Notes: a model not told the origin generated them from the letters alone. A stretch of DNA of 64,000 bases from DTU072 sp050309775 (GCA_050309775.1 JBNRMV010000010.1:62001-126000); one strand, 5' to 3'; positions 25,137 through 34,949 are shown, counted from the first letter of the stretch. A program made the numbers and translations.

Positions 25137-25916
25137 ATGATACTCTTAATGGACGCGGGCAACACAAATATAAAGATTGGGCTGGACAACGGCGTCGAAA
25201 CGCTGTACACCTGGCGTATAGCCACAGACTATGCAAAAACCGCTGATGAGTACGGCATGCTTATTTTTGACTTGCTCACCCAAAACGGCTACAAACTCTC
25301 CGATGTAGAGGGCATCATTATTTCTTCCGTAGTGCCGTCAATAAACTATACTTTGGAACATATGTGCGATTATTATTGGAAAATGAAACCTATCATGGTA
25401 TCGCCAAAAATAAATTTGGGCATAAAAATAAATTATCACAAGCCTGAGGATTTGGGCGCTGACAGAATAATAAATGCCGTGGCGGCATATAAGGAATACG
25501 GCGGCCCGGCAATTACCGTTGATTTCGGCTCGGCAACGACCTTTGGAGTAATCTCAAAGAACGGGGATTTTGAGGGCGGCGCCATTGCTCCCGGCATTAA
25601 GTCCAGTACGGAAGCATTGGTAAGGACAGGCTCAAAACTGCCCAGGATTGAGCTTATCAAACCCAAAAGCATAATCGGCACCAACACTGTGCAGAACATG
25701 CAAGCCGGCGTTATATATGGCTTTACCGGACTTGTGGCGCATATCATTAAGACCATAAAGAAAACAAACGGCAACAAAGATGCCAAGGTCATTGCAACGG
25801 GCGGATTGTCGCTGCTTGTTGACCAAAAAATAGCCGGTATAGATATTATAGACAGATCACTTTCTCTGAAAGGGCTAAAACATCTTTACAACATGAACAT
25901 CAAGGAGGGCAAATGA
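25137..25916 (+). CDS. coaX: Type III pantothenate kinase
   Basis: 259 residues. It phosphorylates pantothenate, the first step of CoA synthesis. The ASKHA-fold motifs are intact: DAGNTN at residues 6-11, DLGADR at 105-110 with the presumed catalytic Asp109, and TVDFGSATT at 127-135. A GGTG four bases before ATG 25137 is the only ribosome binding site. The stop overlaps the hom start by four bases. Confidence 0.96.
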   Translation: MILLMDAGNTNIKIGLDNGVETLYTWRIATDYAKTADEYGMLIFDLLTQNGYKLSDVEGIIISSVVPSINYTLEHMCDYYWKMKPIMVSPKINLGIKINYHKPEDLGADRIINAVAAYKEYGGPAITVDFGSATTFGVISKNGDFEGGAIAPGIKSSTEALVRTGSKLPRIELIKPKSIIGTNTVQNMQAGVIYGFTGLVAHIIKTIKKTNGNKDAKVIATGGLSLLVDQKIAGIDIIDRSLSLKGLKHLYNMNIKEGK

Positions 25917-27187
25917 AAAAAGTCGGAGTAGCGTTGCTGGGACTGGGAACGGTAGGCGGCGGAACATACAGAATTTTGCGGAGCAATTATGAGAGTATAA
26001 AAAAGAACTATGGTGTTGATGTGGAAATTCGTCACATTCTTGAAAAAGACATGACGAAAGTTAAGGCGTTGGGCGTCGACGAAAGTTTGGTTTCTTGCGA
26101 CATCAACAATGTCATAAACGACCCTGAGATATCCATAGTCGCCGAATTCTTTGGCGGCATAGAGCCGGCAAAGAGCTTTTTGATAAAATGTTTGTTGGCA
26201 GGCAAAAGCATTGTCACCGCCAACAAAGAAATGTTTGCAAAACACTGGGACGAACTGGAAATTGCCGCAAAAAAGGGCAAGGCAGGGCTTTATTTTGAAG
26301 CCAGTTGCGTGGGTGGTGTGCCGATTATTCGCGCGCTTACGCAGTCCATGCAGGGCAACAACATTGAGTCGCTTATGGGTATCGTAAACGGCACAACGAA
26401 TTTTATTTTGTCGAAAATGGCAGACGAAGGCTTGGAATATGCCGATGTGCTGAAAGAGGCGCAGCGTCTGGGATATGCCGAGCAAGACCCTACGGCTGAT
26501 GTCGAGGGCTTTGACTCCATGTACAAACTGAGTATTTTGAGTTCGCTGGCATTCCACAAAAAAGTGCCCATAGACAAAATATACCGTGAAGGTATCTCAA
26601 AAGTCAGCAAGGTCGATATTGAATACGGCAAGAAATTTGGCTACACGCTGAAACTGTTGGCGATTGGCAAAAAAGAGGGCGACAAAATTGAAGCGCGTGT
26701 ACACCCCGCGTTTATACCGTCGACCCACCCTCTGGCTGCAGTCAAGGGCAGCTTTAATGCCGTTCATATTGTCGGCGACAATGTCGGTGAAATCATGCTG
26801 TATGGCAGAGGCGCAGGCGACTTGCCCACAGGCAGCGCCATAGTTTCGGACATTGTGTTTGCCGCAAAACAAAGCAAGCACCAACACACCAGCTTCAAAA
26901 ACACCAATAAGGTGGCCGACAGGGCGTTTTTGAAGGATTTTTGCTGTGAATACTATATTCGCATGACCGTCAAAGATGTGCCGGGCGTCATAGCCTCTGT
27001 TGCCGCAGTATTTGCAAAATATCACATCAGCATAAACTCTATTCAGCAGCAGGTTCAGGGAGAAGACGCTTCTGTAATATTTATGATTCACAAAACTGGC
27101 GAGAGCGGCATAAAGAAAGCGCTTGAAAGCATAGCCGATATCGGCACGGTAAAAAGCATAGATGCGCTCATTCGTGTAGAGGAATAA
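25913..27187 (+). CDS. hom: Homoserine dehydrogenase
   Basis: 424 residues, normal for the monofunctional form. It reduces aspartate semialdehyde to homoserine for Met and Thr synthesis. The NAD(P) loop GLGTVGGG is at residues 10-17, the catalytic domain carries GIVNGTTNFILS and EADPTADVEGFD-like segments, and a C-terminal ACT domain (VKDVPGVIASVAAVFAKYHI) suggests threonine feedback. GGAGGG stands before ATG 25913. It is co-transcribed with coaX. Confidence 0.97.
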   Translation: MKKVGVALLGLGTVGGGTYRILRSNYESIKKNYGVDVEIRHILEKDMTKVKALGVDESLVSCDINNVINDPEISIVAEFFGGIEPAKSFLIKCLLAGKSIVTANKEMFAKHWDELEIAAKKGKAGLYFEASCVGGVPIIRALTQSMQGNNIESLMGIVNGTTNFILSKMADEGLEYADVLKEAQRLGYAEQDPTADVEGFDSMYKLSILSSLAFHKKVPIDKIYREGISKVSKVDIEYGKKFGYTLKLLAIGKKEGDKIEARVHPAFIPSTHPLAAVKGSFNAVHIVGDNVGEIMLYGRGAGDLPTGSAIVSDIVFAAKQSKHQHTSFKNTNKVADRAFLKDFCCEYYIRMTVKDVPGVIASVAAVFAKYHISINSIQQQVQGEDASVIFMIHKTGESGIKKALESIADIGTVKSIDALIRVEE

Positions 27188-27233
27188 AAGAAAGAGCCAT
27201 TCGCATAAATCTTGCTTTTATCCCATAACCCAA

Positions 27234-27267
27234 AAAAAGTCTTCCTAGCCAAAAAGGGAGGCTTTTT
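27234..27267 (+). terminator. Terminator of coaX-hom
   Basis: A 12-base stem, 27234-27245 with 27256-27267 (two G-U pairs), loop of ten bases, ending in five T. Confidence 0.85.
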
Positions 27268-27314
27268 GGATTAAGCATATGAATTGCTCTTTGGTCAAGC
27301 TGTGGGTTTTTATA

Positions 27315-27343
27315 TTGACAGTAGTATAGTTGTGTGCTAAAAT
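27315..27343 (+). promoter_or_regulatory. Promoter of the small membrane proteins and uvrB
   Basis: TTGACA (27315-27320), 17-base spacer, TAAAAT (27338-27343). The first ATG is 21 bases later with GGAGG between. Confidence 0.8.
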
Positions 27344-27363
27344 AAGTCAGGTTGGAGGCAAGT

Positions 27364-27759
27364 ATGCTTGATAAAAAATCGTATCTGGTATTGGAGGCCA
27401 TCGTCAATGCATCAAAAGACGGTGAGTCTGTCGTGCTGGAAAAAGAAGAGATTCTTGCCGCTGTCGACCATATGGTAAATGAAGAAGAGCTTGGCTATTG
27501 CATAGAAGAGCTGACGCTCAACGAAATGATTTCTTTGAAGTATTCCGACGACAATCTGTATGTAGTCACGCCCATGGCAAAGGGCAGGGTAGCCGCGGAG
27601 AAACAAGTTCGTATTTCGCAGATGGGGGAACTGATAAGAAAACCCCTTACTGAGGACAAATTTGACTACAAAAGGATATCCTTTGTTGCTGGATTCTGGG
27701 CGTTCCTAGGCGGATTGTTTGCCGCCGCCATAGCTTTTATTGTTGCGAGGTTTTCATAA
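27364..27759 (+). CDS. Small protein: winged-helix-like domain plus C-terminal membrane anchor
   Basis: 131 residues from ATG 27364, seven bases after GGAGG; an in-frame TTG at 27352 overlaps that site. Residues 1-90 are mainly helical with the spacing of a small winged-helix domain. One membrane helix ends the protein (about 105-130, FVAGFWAFLGGLFAAAIAF). The next gene has the same plan and is probably a paralogue. I do not recognise a named family. The operon continues into uvrB. Confidence 0.6.
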   Translation: MLDKKSYLVLEAIVNASKDGESVVLEKEEILAAVDHMVNEEELGYCIEELTLNEMISLKYSDDNLYVVTPMAKGRVAAEKQVRISQMGELIRKPLTEDKFDYKRISFVAGFWAFLGGLFAAAIAFIVARFS

Positions 27760-27762
27760 AAA

Positions 27763-28125
27763 ATGGTGCTTAACAAAAAAGAAAAAGCATTGCTCAATGT
27801 AGTGTATAAAACTGCCGTCAACAAGAATGGGCAGTGCCTTTTGTCACCGATAGAAATTCTCGAAAAGATACCGTACAAACTAGAGTTCACCGAAAATGAC
27901 CTGGACAAGGTATTAAATGACCTTTCTTTGGACAACTACTTTAGTGTGGAGAAAGCCAAGCACCATGGCGAACTGTATTATGTCATAACTTTGAAAGAAA
28001 AAGGACTGTCATATATTCGCGACAAAAAGAAAGCCAGAAGAAAGCTGTATATCAGAATTCTTACGGGTATTCTTCTTGCAATAATGTCCTATGTCATAAA
28101 ACTAATACTCCCTCTGATTTTCTAA
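27763..28125 (+). CDS. Small protein, paralogue-like: winged-helix-like domain plus membrane anchor
   Basis: 120 residues. The N-terminal helical domain (LNKKEKALLNVVYKTAV, ILEKIPYKLEFTENDL) matches the preceding gene in order and length, and one C-terminal helix (about 98-120) anchors it, with a basic KKARRKLY stretch before it. It starts three bases after its neighbour and lies 7 bases before uvrB. Function unknown; a role in sensing or membrane-linked regulation is only a guess. Confidence 0.6.
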   Translation: MVLNKKEKALLNVVYKTAVNKNGQCLLSPIEILEKIPYKLEFTENDLDKVLNDLSLDNYFSVEKAKHHGELYYVITLKEKGLSYIRDKKKARRKLYIRILTGILLAIMSYVIKLILPLIF

Positions 28126-28132
28126 AAACAAA

Positions 28133-30112
28133 ATGAATAAATTTCAACTTACCACAAAGTATCAGCCTTGCGGTGACCAACCGCAAGCTATTTCTAAATT
28201 AGTCGAGGGCTTGCGCGACGGTTTTCGCACGCAGGTTCTTTTGGGTGTCACCGGCAGCGGCAAAACTTTCACAATGGCAAATGTCATTGCCGAAATAAAC
28301 AAGCCGACGCTTGTTATTGCGCATAACAAGACGCTGGCGGCGCAGCTTTGCAATGAGTTCAGAGAGCTTTTTCCCAAAAACAGAGTGGAATATTTTGTGT
28401 CCTATTATGACTATTATTTGCCTGAGGCGTACATTCCAAGCACGGACACCTATATTGCAAAGGACCTCTCTCTCAATGACGAAATTGACAAACTGCGGCA
28501 CAGCGCCACGGCGTCGCTGGGAGAACGCAGAGATGTTATAGTCGTAGCTTCGGTATCCTGCATATACGGTTTGGGCGCCCCGGAGGACTATTATAAGAAC
28601 TCTATTTCGCTGCGCCCGGGCGACGACTTTGAGCGGGACAAACTGATAGACAGGCTGGTTTCTCTGCAATACAAGCGCAGCGACATAGATTTTGTGCGGT
28701 CGACTTTCCGAGTCAGAGGCGACAGCCTTGAAATATTTCCTGCCAGCTATTCCAGCATTGCGTTGCGTGTTGAATTCTTTGGCGACACGATAGAAAGGTT
28801 GTGCGAGTTTGATTTGGTTACAGGCAGAGCCGTTACAGAACTTGAGCATGCGGCGATATTCCCGGCAAGCCACTATGTGGTGGGCGGCGAGTCGCTGGAA
28901 GACACTTTGGAGAGAATAAGGCAGGACATGCTTATTGAAGTGCAGGCATTCAAAGACAAAAACAAGCTGATTGAGGCGCAGCGCCTCATGGAACGCGTAA
29001 ACTATGACATTGAGATGATACGCGAAGTAGGATATTGCAGCGGCATCGAAAATTATTCGAGATACTTTGACGGCAGACAGCCGGGAGAGCCGTCTTTTAC
29101 GCTTTTGGATTATTTCCCAGAGGACTTTTTACTTTTTGTCGACGAGTCGCACATGACGCTGCCGCAAATTAGAGGCATGTACAACGGCGACAGGGCAAGA
29201 AAAGAAAACCTAGTCAACTATGGTTTTCGTCTGAAAGCCGCATACGACAACCGACCGCTGAACTTTGATGAATTTTCTCAAAGATATACGCAGATGATTT
29301 GTGTTTCCGCAACGCCTGCGGATTACGAAATGGCGGAGCAGTCGCAGGTAGTCGAACAGCTGATTCGTCCTACCGGCCTTGTTGACCCCGTCATAGAAGT
29401 AAAAAAGACAGAAGGACAGATAGACGACCTTATCAGCCAGATAAACAGAGCAATTGAACTTGAAGGCAGGGTGCTGATTACGACGCTTACAAAGCGTATG
29501 GCGGAGAGCCTGACCGCATACCTAAAAGAGCATAAGTTCAAAGTAAGCTACATGCATAGCGAGATAGAAACGCTGGAAAGAATTGAAATAATTTCGTCCC
29601 TGCGAAAAGGCGAGGTTGACATAATAGTCGGCATAAACTTGCTGCGTGAAGGTTTGGATTTGCCTGAAGTTGTGCTTGTTGCCATACTTGACGCTGATAA
29701 AGAGGGCTTTTTGCGTTCCCGCTCATCGCTTATTCAAACAATAGGCAGGGCTGCGCGAAACAGTCAGGCAAAGGTTGTTATGTATGCGGATACGATTACC
29801 GACAGCATGCGGAGCGCTATTGACGAAACAAACCGCCGCCGTCAATATCAGTTGGCATACAACAAAGAGCATAACATTACGCCCAAAACCATTAAGAAAG
29901 AGATAGTAAACACCTTAATGATAAGCAAAAAGGCGTCGGATACCACTGAAATAGACGCTATGACGCGCGCAGAGATAGTAAAAGAAATCGAACATCTTAC
30001 AGGACTAATGGCGGTTGCCAGCACAAGTTTGGAATTTGAAACCTGCATAAAACTGCGAGACGAAATTGCGCTGCTAAAAAAGAAATTAAAAGAAAAACCA
30101 ACCAGAAAATAA
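28133..30112 (+). CDS. uvrB: Excinuclease ABC subunit B
   Basis: 659 residues, normal length. A DNA-damage-verifying helicase of nucleotide excision repair. Walker A GVTGSGKTF is at residues 38-46, the beta-hairpin around YYDYYLPEAYIP near 93-104, helicase motif DESH near 340, and a C-terminal UVR domain (about 620-655) that binds UvrC. There is no clear ribosome binding site before ATG 28133; the gene probably depends on read-through from the small genes upstream. Confidence 0.98.
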   Translation: MNKFQLTTKYQPCGDQPQAISKLVEGLRDGFRTQVLLGVTGSGKTFTMANVIAEINKPTLVIAHNKTLAAQLCNEFRELFPKNRVEYFVSYYDYYLPEAYIPSTDTYIAKDLSLNDEIDKLRHSATASLGERRDVIVVASVSCIYGLGAPEDYYKNSISLRPGDDFERDKLIDRLVSLQYKRSDIDFVRSTFRVRGDSLEIFPASYSSIALRVEFFGDTIERLCEFDLVTGRAVTELEHAAIFPASHYVVGGESLEDTLERIRQDMLIEVQAFKDKNKLIEAQRLMERVNYDIEMIREVGYCSGIENYSRYFDGRQPGEPSFTLLDYFPEDFLLFVDESHMTLPQIRGMYNGDRARKENLVNYGFRLKAAYDNRPLNFDEFSQRYTQMICVSATPADYEMAEQSQVVEQLIRPTGLVDPVIEVKKTEGQIDDLISQINRAIELEGRVLITTLTKRMAESLTAYLKEHKFKVSYMHSEIETLERIEIISSLRKGEVDIIVGINLLREGLDLPEVVLVAILDADKEGFLRSRSSLIQTIGRAARNSQAKVVMYADTITDSMRSAIDETNRRRQYQLAYNKEHNITPKTIKKEIVNTLMISKKASDTTEIDAMTRAEIVKEIEHLTGLMAVASTSLEFETCIKLRDEIALLKKKLKEKPTRK

Positions 30113-30193
30113 CTGCTGTTGGTGGTTTAATGATTGATAATAGATTATAATAATAGATACAAAGGACGAGCTTTCCGCTAAGGAGCATTTTTT

Positions 30194-33016
30194 ATGAACG
30201 ATAAAATAATAATAAGGGGCGCAAAACAGCACAACCTCAAAAACATAAACCTAACTATACCCAGAGATAAACTGGTGGTGTTTACGGGACTTAGCGGCAG
30301 CGGCAAGTCTTCGTTGGCGTTTGACACTATTTTTGCCGAAGGACAAAGACGGTATGTCGAAAGCCTTTCCTCATATGCAAGACAATTCTTAGGGCAAATG
30401 GACAAGCCCGATGTAGAAAGCATTGACGGACTGTCCCCAGCTATTTCTATTGACCAAAAAACAACATCAAACAACCCCCGTTCGACAGTAGGCACCGTGA
30501 CGGAGATATATGACTATCTGCGGCTTTTGTACGCACGAATAGGAGTGCCGCATTGCCCTGAATGCGGCAAGGAGATATACAGCATAACCATAGATCAGAT
30601 TGTAGACAAAGTACTTTCAAGAGATGAGGGAACAAAGATTATGGTTATGGCGCCGATTGTGCGCGGCAGGAAGGGCGAATATTCCAAGCAATTGGACAAC
30701 TTGCGCAAGAACGGCTATGTCCGCGCCAAAATAGACGGGGCGATTGTGTCGCTTGATGAAGAAATACGCCTTGACAAAAACAAAAAACACGACATAAGCG
30801 TCGTCATAGACAGACTGGTCATAAAGGAAGGCATAAACCGCCGCTTGAGCGACAGCGTAGAAACTGCGCTGAAACTTGCCGATGGGCTTGTGTCGGTGGA
30901 CTATGAGGGCAAAGAGGAGTTGTATTCAACAAAATACGCCTGCCCCGACTGCGACATTTCACTTGGCGAAATTACCCCAAGAATGTTTTCGTTCAACAGC
31001 CCGTACGGAGCCTGCTCCAGTTGTACGGGATTGGGTTTCCGCAGCGAAATAGATGTGCAGAAATTGATACCCGACCCAAAACTCAGCCTTAATCAAGGCG
31101 CCATAAAAGTAGGTGGTTGGAATCTGGACATGGGAAAAATATCGCATATGCAATTCCAGGCGCTGTCAAAAAGATATAAATTTTCAATGGATACTCCATA
31201 TAAGGATTTACCCGAACATATAAAGAAAATTATTTTGTACGGCAACGACGGGGAAAAACTGTCCATGTCATGGCAGTCGGAGAGGTTTACCGCTGAATAT
31301 AATTCCAGCTTTGAAGGCATCGTAAACAATTTGACCAGACGGTATTCCCAAACGACATCTGAGGGTGTAAAGAGAGATATCGAAAGGCTGATGACGACTA
31401 TGCCTTGTGAAGAGTGCGGCGGCAAAAGGTTGACAAAGCAAGTGTTGTCGATACGCATAAACGGCAGGAACATAAGCGAAGTTACGGACATTCCCATTTC
31501 TAGAATGCCGGCATTTTTCAATGGTCTTGAACTTTCAAACCGCGAGAAAATAATTTCCGCGCCCATTTTGAAAGAGATATTGGCAAGGATAAATTTCTTA
31601 ATAGATGTGGGGTTGGGGTATTTGATGCTTTCACGCTCCAGCGGTACTTTGAGCGGAGGAGAGGCGCAGAGAATAAGGCTTGCCACACAGATAGGCAGCG
31701 GGTTGATGGGGGTGCTTTATATCCTTGATGAACCCAGTATCGGTTTGCACCAGCGTGACAACAGCAGGCTTATAGGCACGCTGAAAAGGTTGCGGGATTT
31801 GGGCAATACGCTGATAGTTGTCGAACATGACGAAGAAACAATACGCTCGGCAGACCATATTGTTGACATAGGCCCGTATGCAGGCATACACGGCGGAGAG
31901 ATAGTGGCGCAAGGTAGCGTTGAAAAAATAATAGACTGCCCAAGGTCGCTTACCGGACAATTCCTTTCAGGGCAGAGAGCCATTGCCATGCCGGAAGTAC
32001 GCAGAAAAGCCGACGGCAGATTTCTCAGCGTGACAGGTGCCAAGCAAAACAATCTGAAAGGCATAAATGTAGATTTTCCGCTGGGGTGCTTAAATGTGGT
32101 GACGGGAGTCAGCGGTAGCGGCAAGTCGTCGCTTGTCAATGGCATACTTTATCCGCATTTATCAAACGAACTCAATGGCTCAAGGTTGATTGAAGGCGAT
32201 TTTGAAACCATAACAGGGCTGGAGCATTGCGACAAAGTCATAGCCATAGACCAAAGCCCCATTGGCAGAACGCCCCGTTCCAACCCTGCGACCTATACGG
32301 GGGTGTTCACATATATTCGAGATTTGTTTGCCATGACGCCCGAAGCCAGAGCAAGGGGATACAGCGCCGGCAGATTTTCGTTTAATGTCAAGGGCGGCAG
32401 GTGCGAAAATTGTTCGGGCGACGGCATTATTCAGATAGAAATGCACTTTTTACCCGATGTCTATGTTCCTTGTGAGGTGTGCGGCAGCCGCCGTTATAAC
32501 AGAGAAACGCTGGAAGTAAAATATAAGGGCAAAAACATATACGAAGTGCTGGAAATGACCGTCGATGAGGCATGTGATTTCTTTTCCAGCATTCCAAGAA
32601 TATTTAACAAACTCAAGACCATACAAGATGTGGGTTTGGGCTATATAAAACTTGGACAGCCTGCGACGACATTTTCAGGCGGAGAGGCGCAGCGCATAAA
32701 GTTGGCGACAGAACTCAGCCGCCGTTCTACGGGAAAAACAGTTTATATTCTTGATGAGCCGACAACGGGCTTGCATATGGCAGACATAGAGAAGTTGATA
32801 TATATGCTCCAAAGGTTGGTGGAGGGCGGCAACACGGTTATTGTGATAGAACACAATCTGGACATCATAAAAGTTGCAGACTATGTGCTTGACCTTGGAC
32901 CAGAGGGCGGCGACGGCGGCGGCGAACTGATATGCGCAGGTACGCCCGAACAGGTGGCGGCATGCAAGGGCAGTTTTACCGGAGAGTACCTAAGAAAGGT
33001 CTTGCCTAAGGAATAA
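30194..33016 (+). CDS. uvrA: Excinuclease ABC subunit A
   Basis: 940 residues, full length. It is the damage-recognition ATPase and partner of UvrB. It has two ABC modules: Walker A GLSGSGKSS near residues 32-40 and GVSGSGKSS near 640, signatures LSGGEAQR and FSGGEAQR, and zinc modules CPEC/CPDC-CSSC and CENC-CEVC. AAGGAG precedes ATG 30194. An 81-base gap separates it from uvrB; TATAAT at 30146-30151 there lacks a good -35. Confidence 0.98.
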   Translation: MNDKIIIRGAKQHNLKNINLTIPRDKLVVFTGLSGSGKSSLAFDTIFAEGQRRYVESLSSYARQFLGQMDKPDVESIDGLSPAISIDQKTTSNNPRSTVGTVTEIYDYLRLLYARIGVPHCPECGKEIYSITIDQIVDKVLSRDEGTKIMVMAPIVRGRKGEYSKQLDNLRKNGYVRAKIDGAIVSLDEEIRLDKNKKHDISVVIDRLVIKEGINRRLSDSVETALKLADGLVSVDYEGKEELYSTKYACPDCDISLGEITPRMFSFNSPYGACSSCTGLGFRSEIDVQKLIPDPKLSLNQGAIKVGGWNLDMGKISHMQFQALSKRYKFSMDTPYKDLPEHIKKIILYGNDGEKLSMSWQSERFTAEYNSSFEGIVNNLTRRYSQTTSEGVKRDIERLMTTMPCEECGGKRLTKQVLSIRINGRNISEVTDIPISRMPAFFNGLELSNREKIISAPILKEILARINFLIDVGLGYLMLSRSSGTLSGGEAQRIRLATQIGSGLMGVLYILDEPSIGLHQRDNSRLIGTLKRLRDLGNTLIVVEHDEETIRSADHIVDIGPYAGIHGGEIVAQGSVEKIIDCPRSLTGQFLSGQRAIAMPEVRRKADGRFLSVTGAKQNNLKGINVDFPLGCLNVVTGVSGSGKSSLVNGILYPHLSNELNGSRLIEGDFETITGLEHCDKVIAIDQSPIGRTPRSNPATYTGVFTYIRDLFAMTPEARARGYSAGRFSFNVKGGRCENCSGDGIIQIEMHFLPDVYVPCEVCGSRRYNRETLEVKYKGKNIYEVLEMTVDEACDFFSSIPRIFNKLKTIQDVGLGYIKLGQPATTFSGGEAQRIKLATELSRRSTGKTVYILDEPTTGLHMADIEKLIYMLQRLVEGGNTVIVIEHNLDIIKVADYVLDLGPEGGDGGGELICAGTPEQVAACKGSFTGEYLRKVLPKE

Positions 33017-33044
33017 AAAAAAGAATTTTTCTTATGCTAGGGCT

Positions 33045-33713
33045 ATGTTAGTAATCATAGTCCGTTCTTTAATTATTTTGACATTCCTTATGATAGGGTT
33101 GCGTTTCATGGGCAAACGCACGATAGGAGAATTTCAACCTTTTGAGTTCGTCATCGTACTTGCGGTTGCGGAGTTGGCAAGCACGCCCATGCAGGATATT
33201 TCCACGCCGATATTGTATGGTATCATACCGCTTGTTACGGTTTTTATAGCGCATTATGTCCTGACGCGCATCAGCGCCAAATCAATACGGTTTCGCAAAT
33301 TTTTCAACGGCAAGCCCATGATTGTTATTGACGGCAACGGTATAAATTATGAGATAATAAAAAAACTCAGCCTTGATGTCAACGACATTCTTGAAATGAT
33401 AAGGGAGCAAGGTTATTTTTCCGTTGAGGAAGTCAGTTATGCCATTCTTGAAACCAACGGCAAGCTGTCTGTTTTGCAAAATCCCGATGCGCAAGCGCCG
33501 AAAGCCGTGCCGGCAACGCTGATTGTCGAAGGCAGGGTGCTGGACGAAAACCTTGAAATGATAAATGGCAAACGACAAAATTTGGACAAGATTTTACGCA
33601 ACCACAAGTTGGCAATTGAGGATGTATTGCTGCTCACTGCCGAGTCAAAAAAGATTTTTATTCAGCCAAAGTATGACAAGTATATCAGTTTTGAGGTGGC
33701 GGATGAAATCTAA
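33045..33713 (+). CDS. DUF421 (YetF-type) membrane protein
   Basis: 222 residues. Three N-terminal membrane helices (about 3-21, 35-52, 60-78) are followed by a cytoplasmic YetF domain with the ISAKSIRFRKFFNGKPMIVI linker typical of the family. The function is unclear; YetF-like proteins have been linked to spore and membrane physiology. No good ribosome binding site is seen. It overlaps the DUF4363 gene by 11 bases, a pairing common in Firmicutes. Confidence 0.85.
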   Translation: MLVIIVRSLIILTFLMIGLRFMGKRTIGEFQPFEFVIVLAVAELASTPMQDISTPILYGIIPLVTVFIAHYVLTRISAKSIRFRKFFNGKPMIVIDGNGINYEIIKKLSLDVNDILEMIREQGYFSVEEVSYAILETNGKLSVLQNPDAQAPKAVPATLIVEGRVLDENLEMINGKRQNLDKILRNHKLAIEDVLLLTAESKKIFIQPKYDKYISFEVADEI

Positions 33714-34071
33714 AATGATTGTGGTTATAGTCGTCAGCATTCTGATGCTTGCCGGCGGCATACTTGAACTTATATATATTAATAAGTCCTTTGATAAACT
33801 TGAGGAAAGGATAGACGACATCTTGGCAGACGACAAACCTAATTATCAAAAGGTCTATGAAACAAAACAATGGTTGGAAAAAAGGCACAAAGGTTTGGAA
33901 CTTTTTATTCCGCATTTTGAACTTAACGAGCTTTCTGTTTTGTACAATGAAATTTTAGGCGCCGTAACGGCAGGCGATGACGAGGGCGCAATTACGCTGC
34001 TTTTCAGGCTGAAAGAGTATTCGGAAAGACTTCAAGATGTATATAGCTTCAGATTTCAGAATGTAGTTTAA
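33703..34071 (+). CDS. DUF4363 family protein
   Basis: 122 residues from ATG 33703, with GAGGTGG upstream inside the DUF421 gene. An N-terminal membrane helix (about 5-26) is followed by a helical extracytoplasmic domain (KLEERIDDILADDKPNYQKV, RLKEYSERLQDVYSF). Family members are usually encoded next to DUF421 and probably act with it; no activity is known. It converges on the next gene with only 9 bases between. Confidence 0.8.
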   Translation: MKSKMIVVIVVSILMLAGGILELIYINKSFDKLEERIDDILADDKPNYQKVYETKQWLEKRHKGLELFIPHFELNELSVLYNEILGAVTAGDDEGAITLLFRLKEYSERLQDVYSFRFQNVV

Positions 34072-34080
34072 CGCTATTCT

Positions 34081-34827
34081 CTATAAGGAAGGCATGCTCA
34101 TCAAGGCGGAGCTTACGATATAACGCAAATCTCCGATTAGCTTTGTTCTTGAGGGCGCAGGCGTGTTGAGCGAGGAAAGCCCGCCTATCAGCAAATCAAG
34201 CACCCCCAAGTGCGCGTCGTTTGCCTTGCCGTCGGCAATTAGCTTTAGTTTTTGTTCGGAAAGACCTTGACGGCATGTAGCGCAGATTTCCAGAAACTTT
34301 GCTTCATAAATTGAGCTGTCCTCAAGCTGCGCGGCGGCTATTATCAGTTGTTGCAGCGTGGCGCAGATATGCTCATATATTGCGTCTTCGATAATTATTC
34401 TCTTTGCCACAACCTTTGTCTGATTGTTTTTTGCCGATACCGAACGGGCGTCCTCCTCATTGAGATACACCGAATAGATGACTACATAGTCATCTTGCTG
34501 AAAAATATAACCGCCGGCGCCCGATTGGCGCACCAACAGCGACTGCGCATATGCCTTTTCGCGTTCCTGAAAATTCTTTGTCAAAAGATAAAAGTCACAG
34601 GTCTTTTGTTGCTTTATCCACGCAAGCATGGTATCAAAAATTGCGCCTTCATATAAAAAGTTCATTGCAAAGAGCGACACAATGAGCAGCACAATTATGA
34701 AAAAGAACCAAACCTTTTTTTTTCTTTTTGGTTTGCTGTTTTGCGGGTCAGCTTGTACGGGGGGTTTTGGGGGAGGTTTTTGCAGATAGTTTTTGACATA
34801 AAATTGCGAATAATCAATTTTTGACAT
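34081..34827 (-). CDS. Single-pass membrane protein with Pro-rich N-terminus, unknown function
   Basis: 248 residues from ATG 34827. A cytoplasmic N-terminus with a proline-rich patch (PPPKPPV, about 22-28) and a basic KPKRKKK run is followed by one membrane helix (about 44-64) and an external domain of 180 residues with QSLLVRQSGAGGYIFQQDDY, reminiscent of SPOR-type sporulation proteins but too weak to call. No ribosome binding site; ATATATTATAG sits one base before the ATG, as before ylbJ, so the mRNA may be leaderless. An in-frame upstream start at 34902 lacks signals. Confidence 0.6.
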   Translation of the reverse strand: MSKIDYSQFYVKNYLQKPPPKPPVQADPQNSKPKRKKKVWFFFIIVLLIVSLFAMNFLYEGAIFDTMLAWIKQQKTCDFYLLTKNFQEREKAYAQSLLVRQSGAGGYIFQQDDYVVIYSVYLNEEDARSVSAKNNQTKVVAKRIIIEDAIYEHICATLQQLIIAAAQLEDSSIYEAKFLEICATCRQGLSEQKLKLIADGKANDAHLGVLDLLIGGLSSLNTPAPSRTKLIGDLRYIVSSALMSMPSL

Positions 34828-34889
34828 ACTATAATATATGAACTTGCTGTTATGATATAACTTTTCATTGCCAGGTCGAAAGGCAAACC

Positions 34890-34918
34890 TTGCAAAAGCC
34901 ATTTGCGTATGGTATATT
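34890..34918 (+). promoter_or_regulatory. Promoter of the dCMP deaminase gene
   Basis: TTGCAA (34890-34895), 17-base spacer, TATATT (34913-34918) with a TGG extended -10 before it. Confidence 0.65.
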
Positions 34919-34949
34919 TATTATATTTGAAAAAGCATGCGAGGTACAT

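Noticed and set aside
34081..34827. SPOR-domain sporulation protein
   Set aside because: The external domain has a faint SPOR-like pattern, but no full repeat could be traced by eye; left as unknown.
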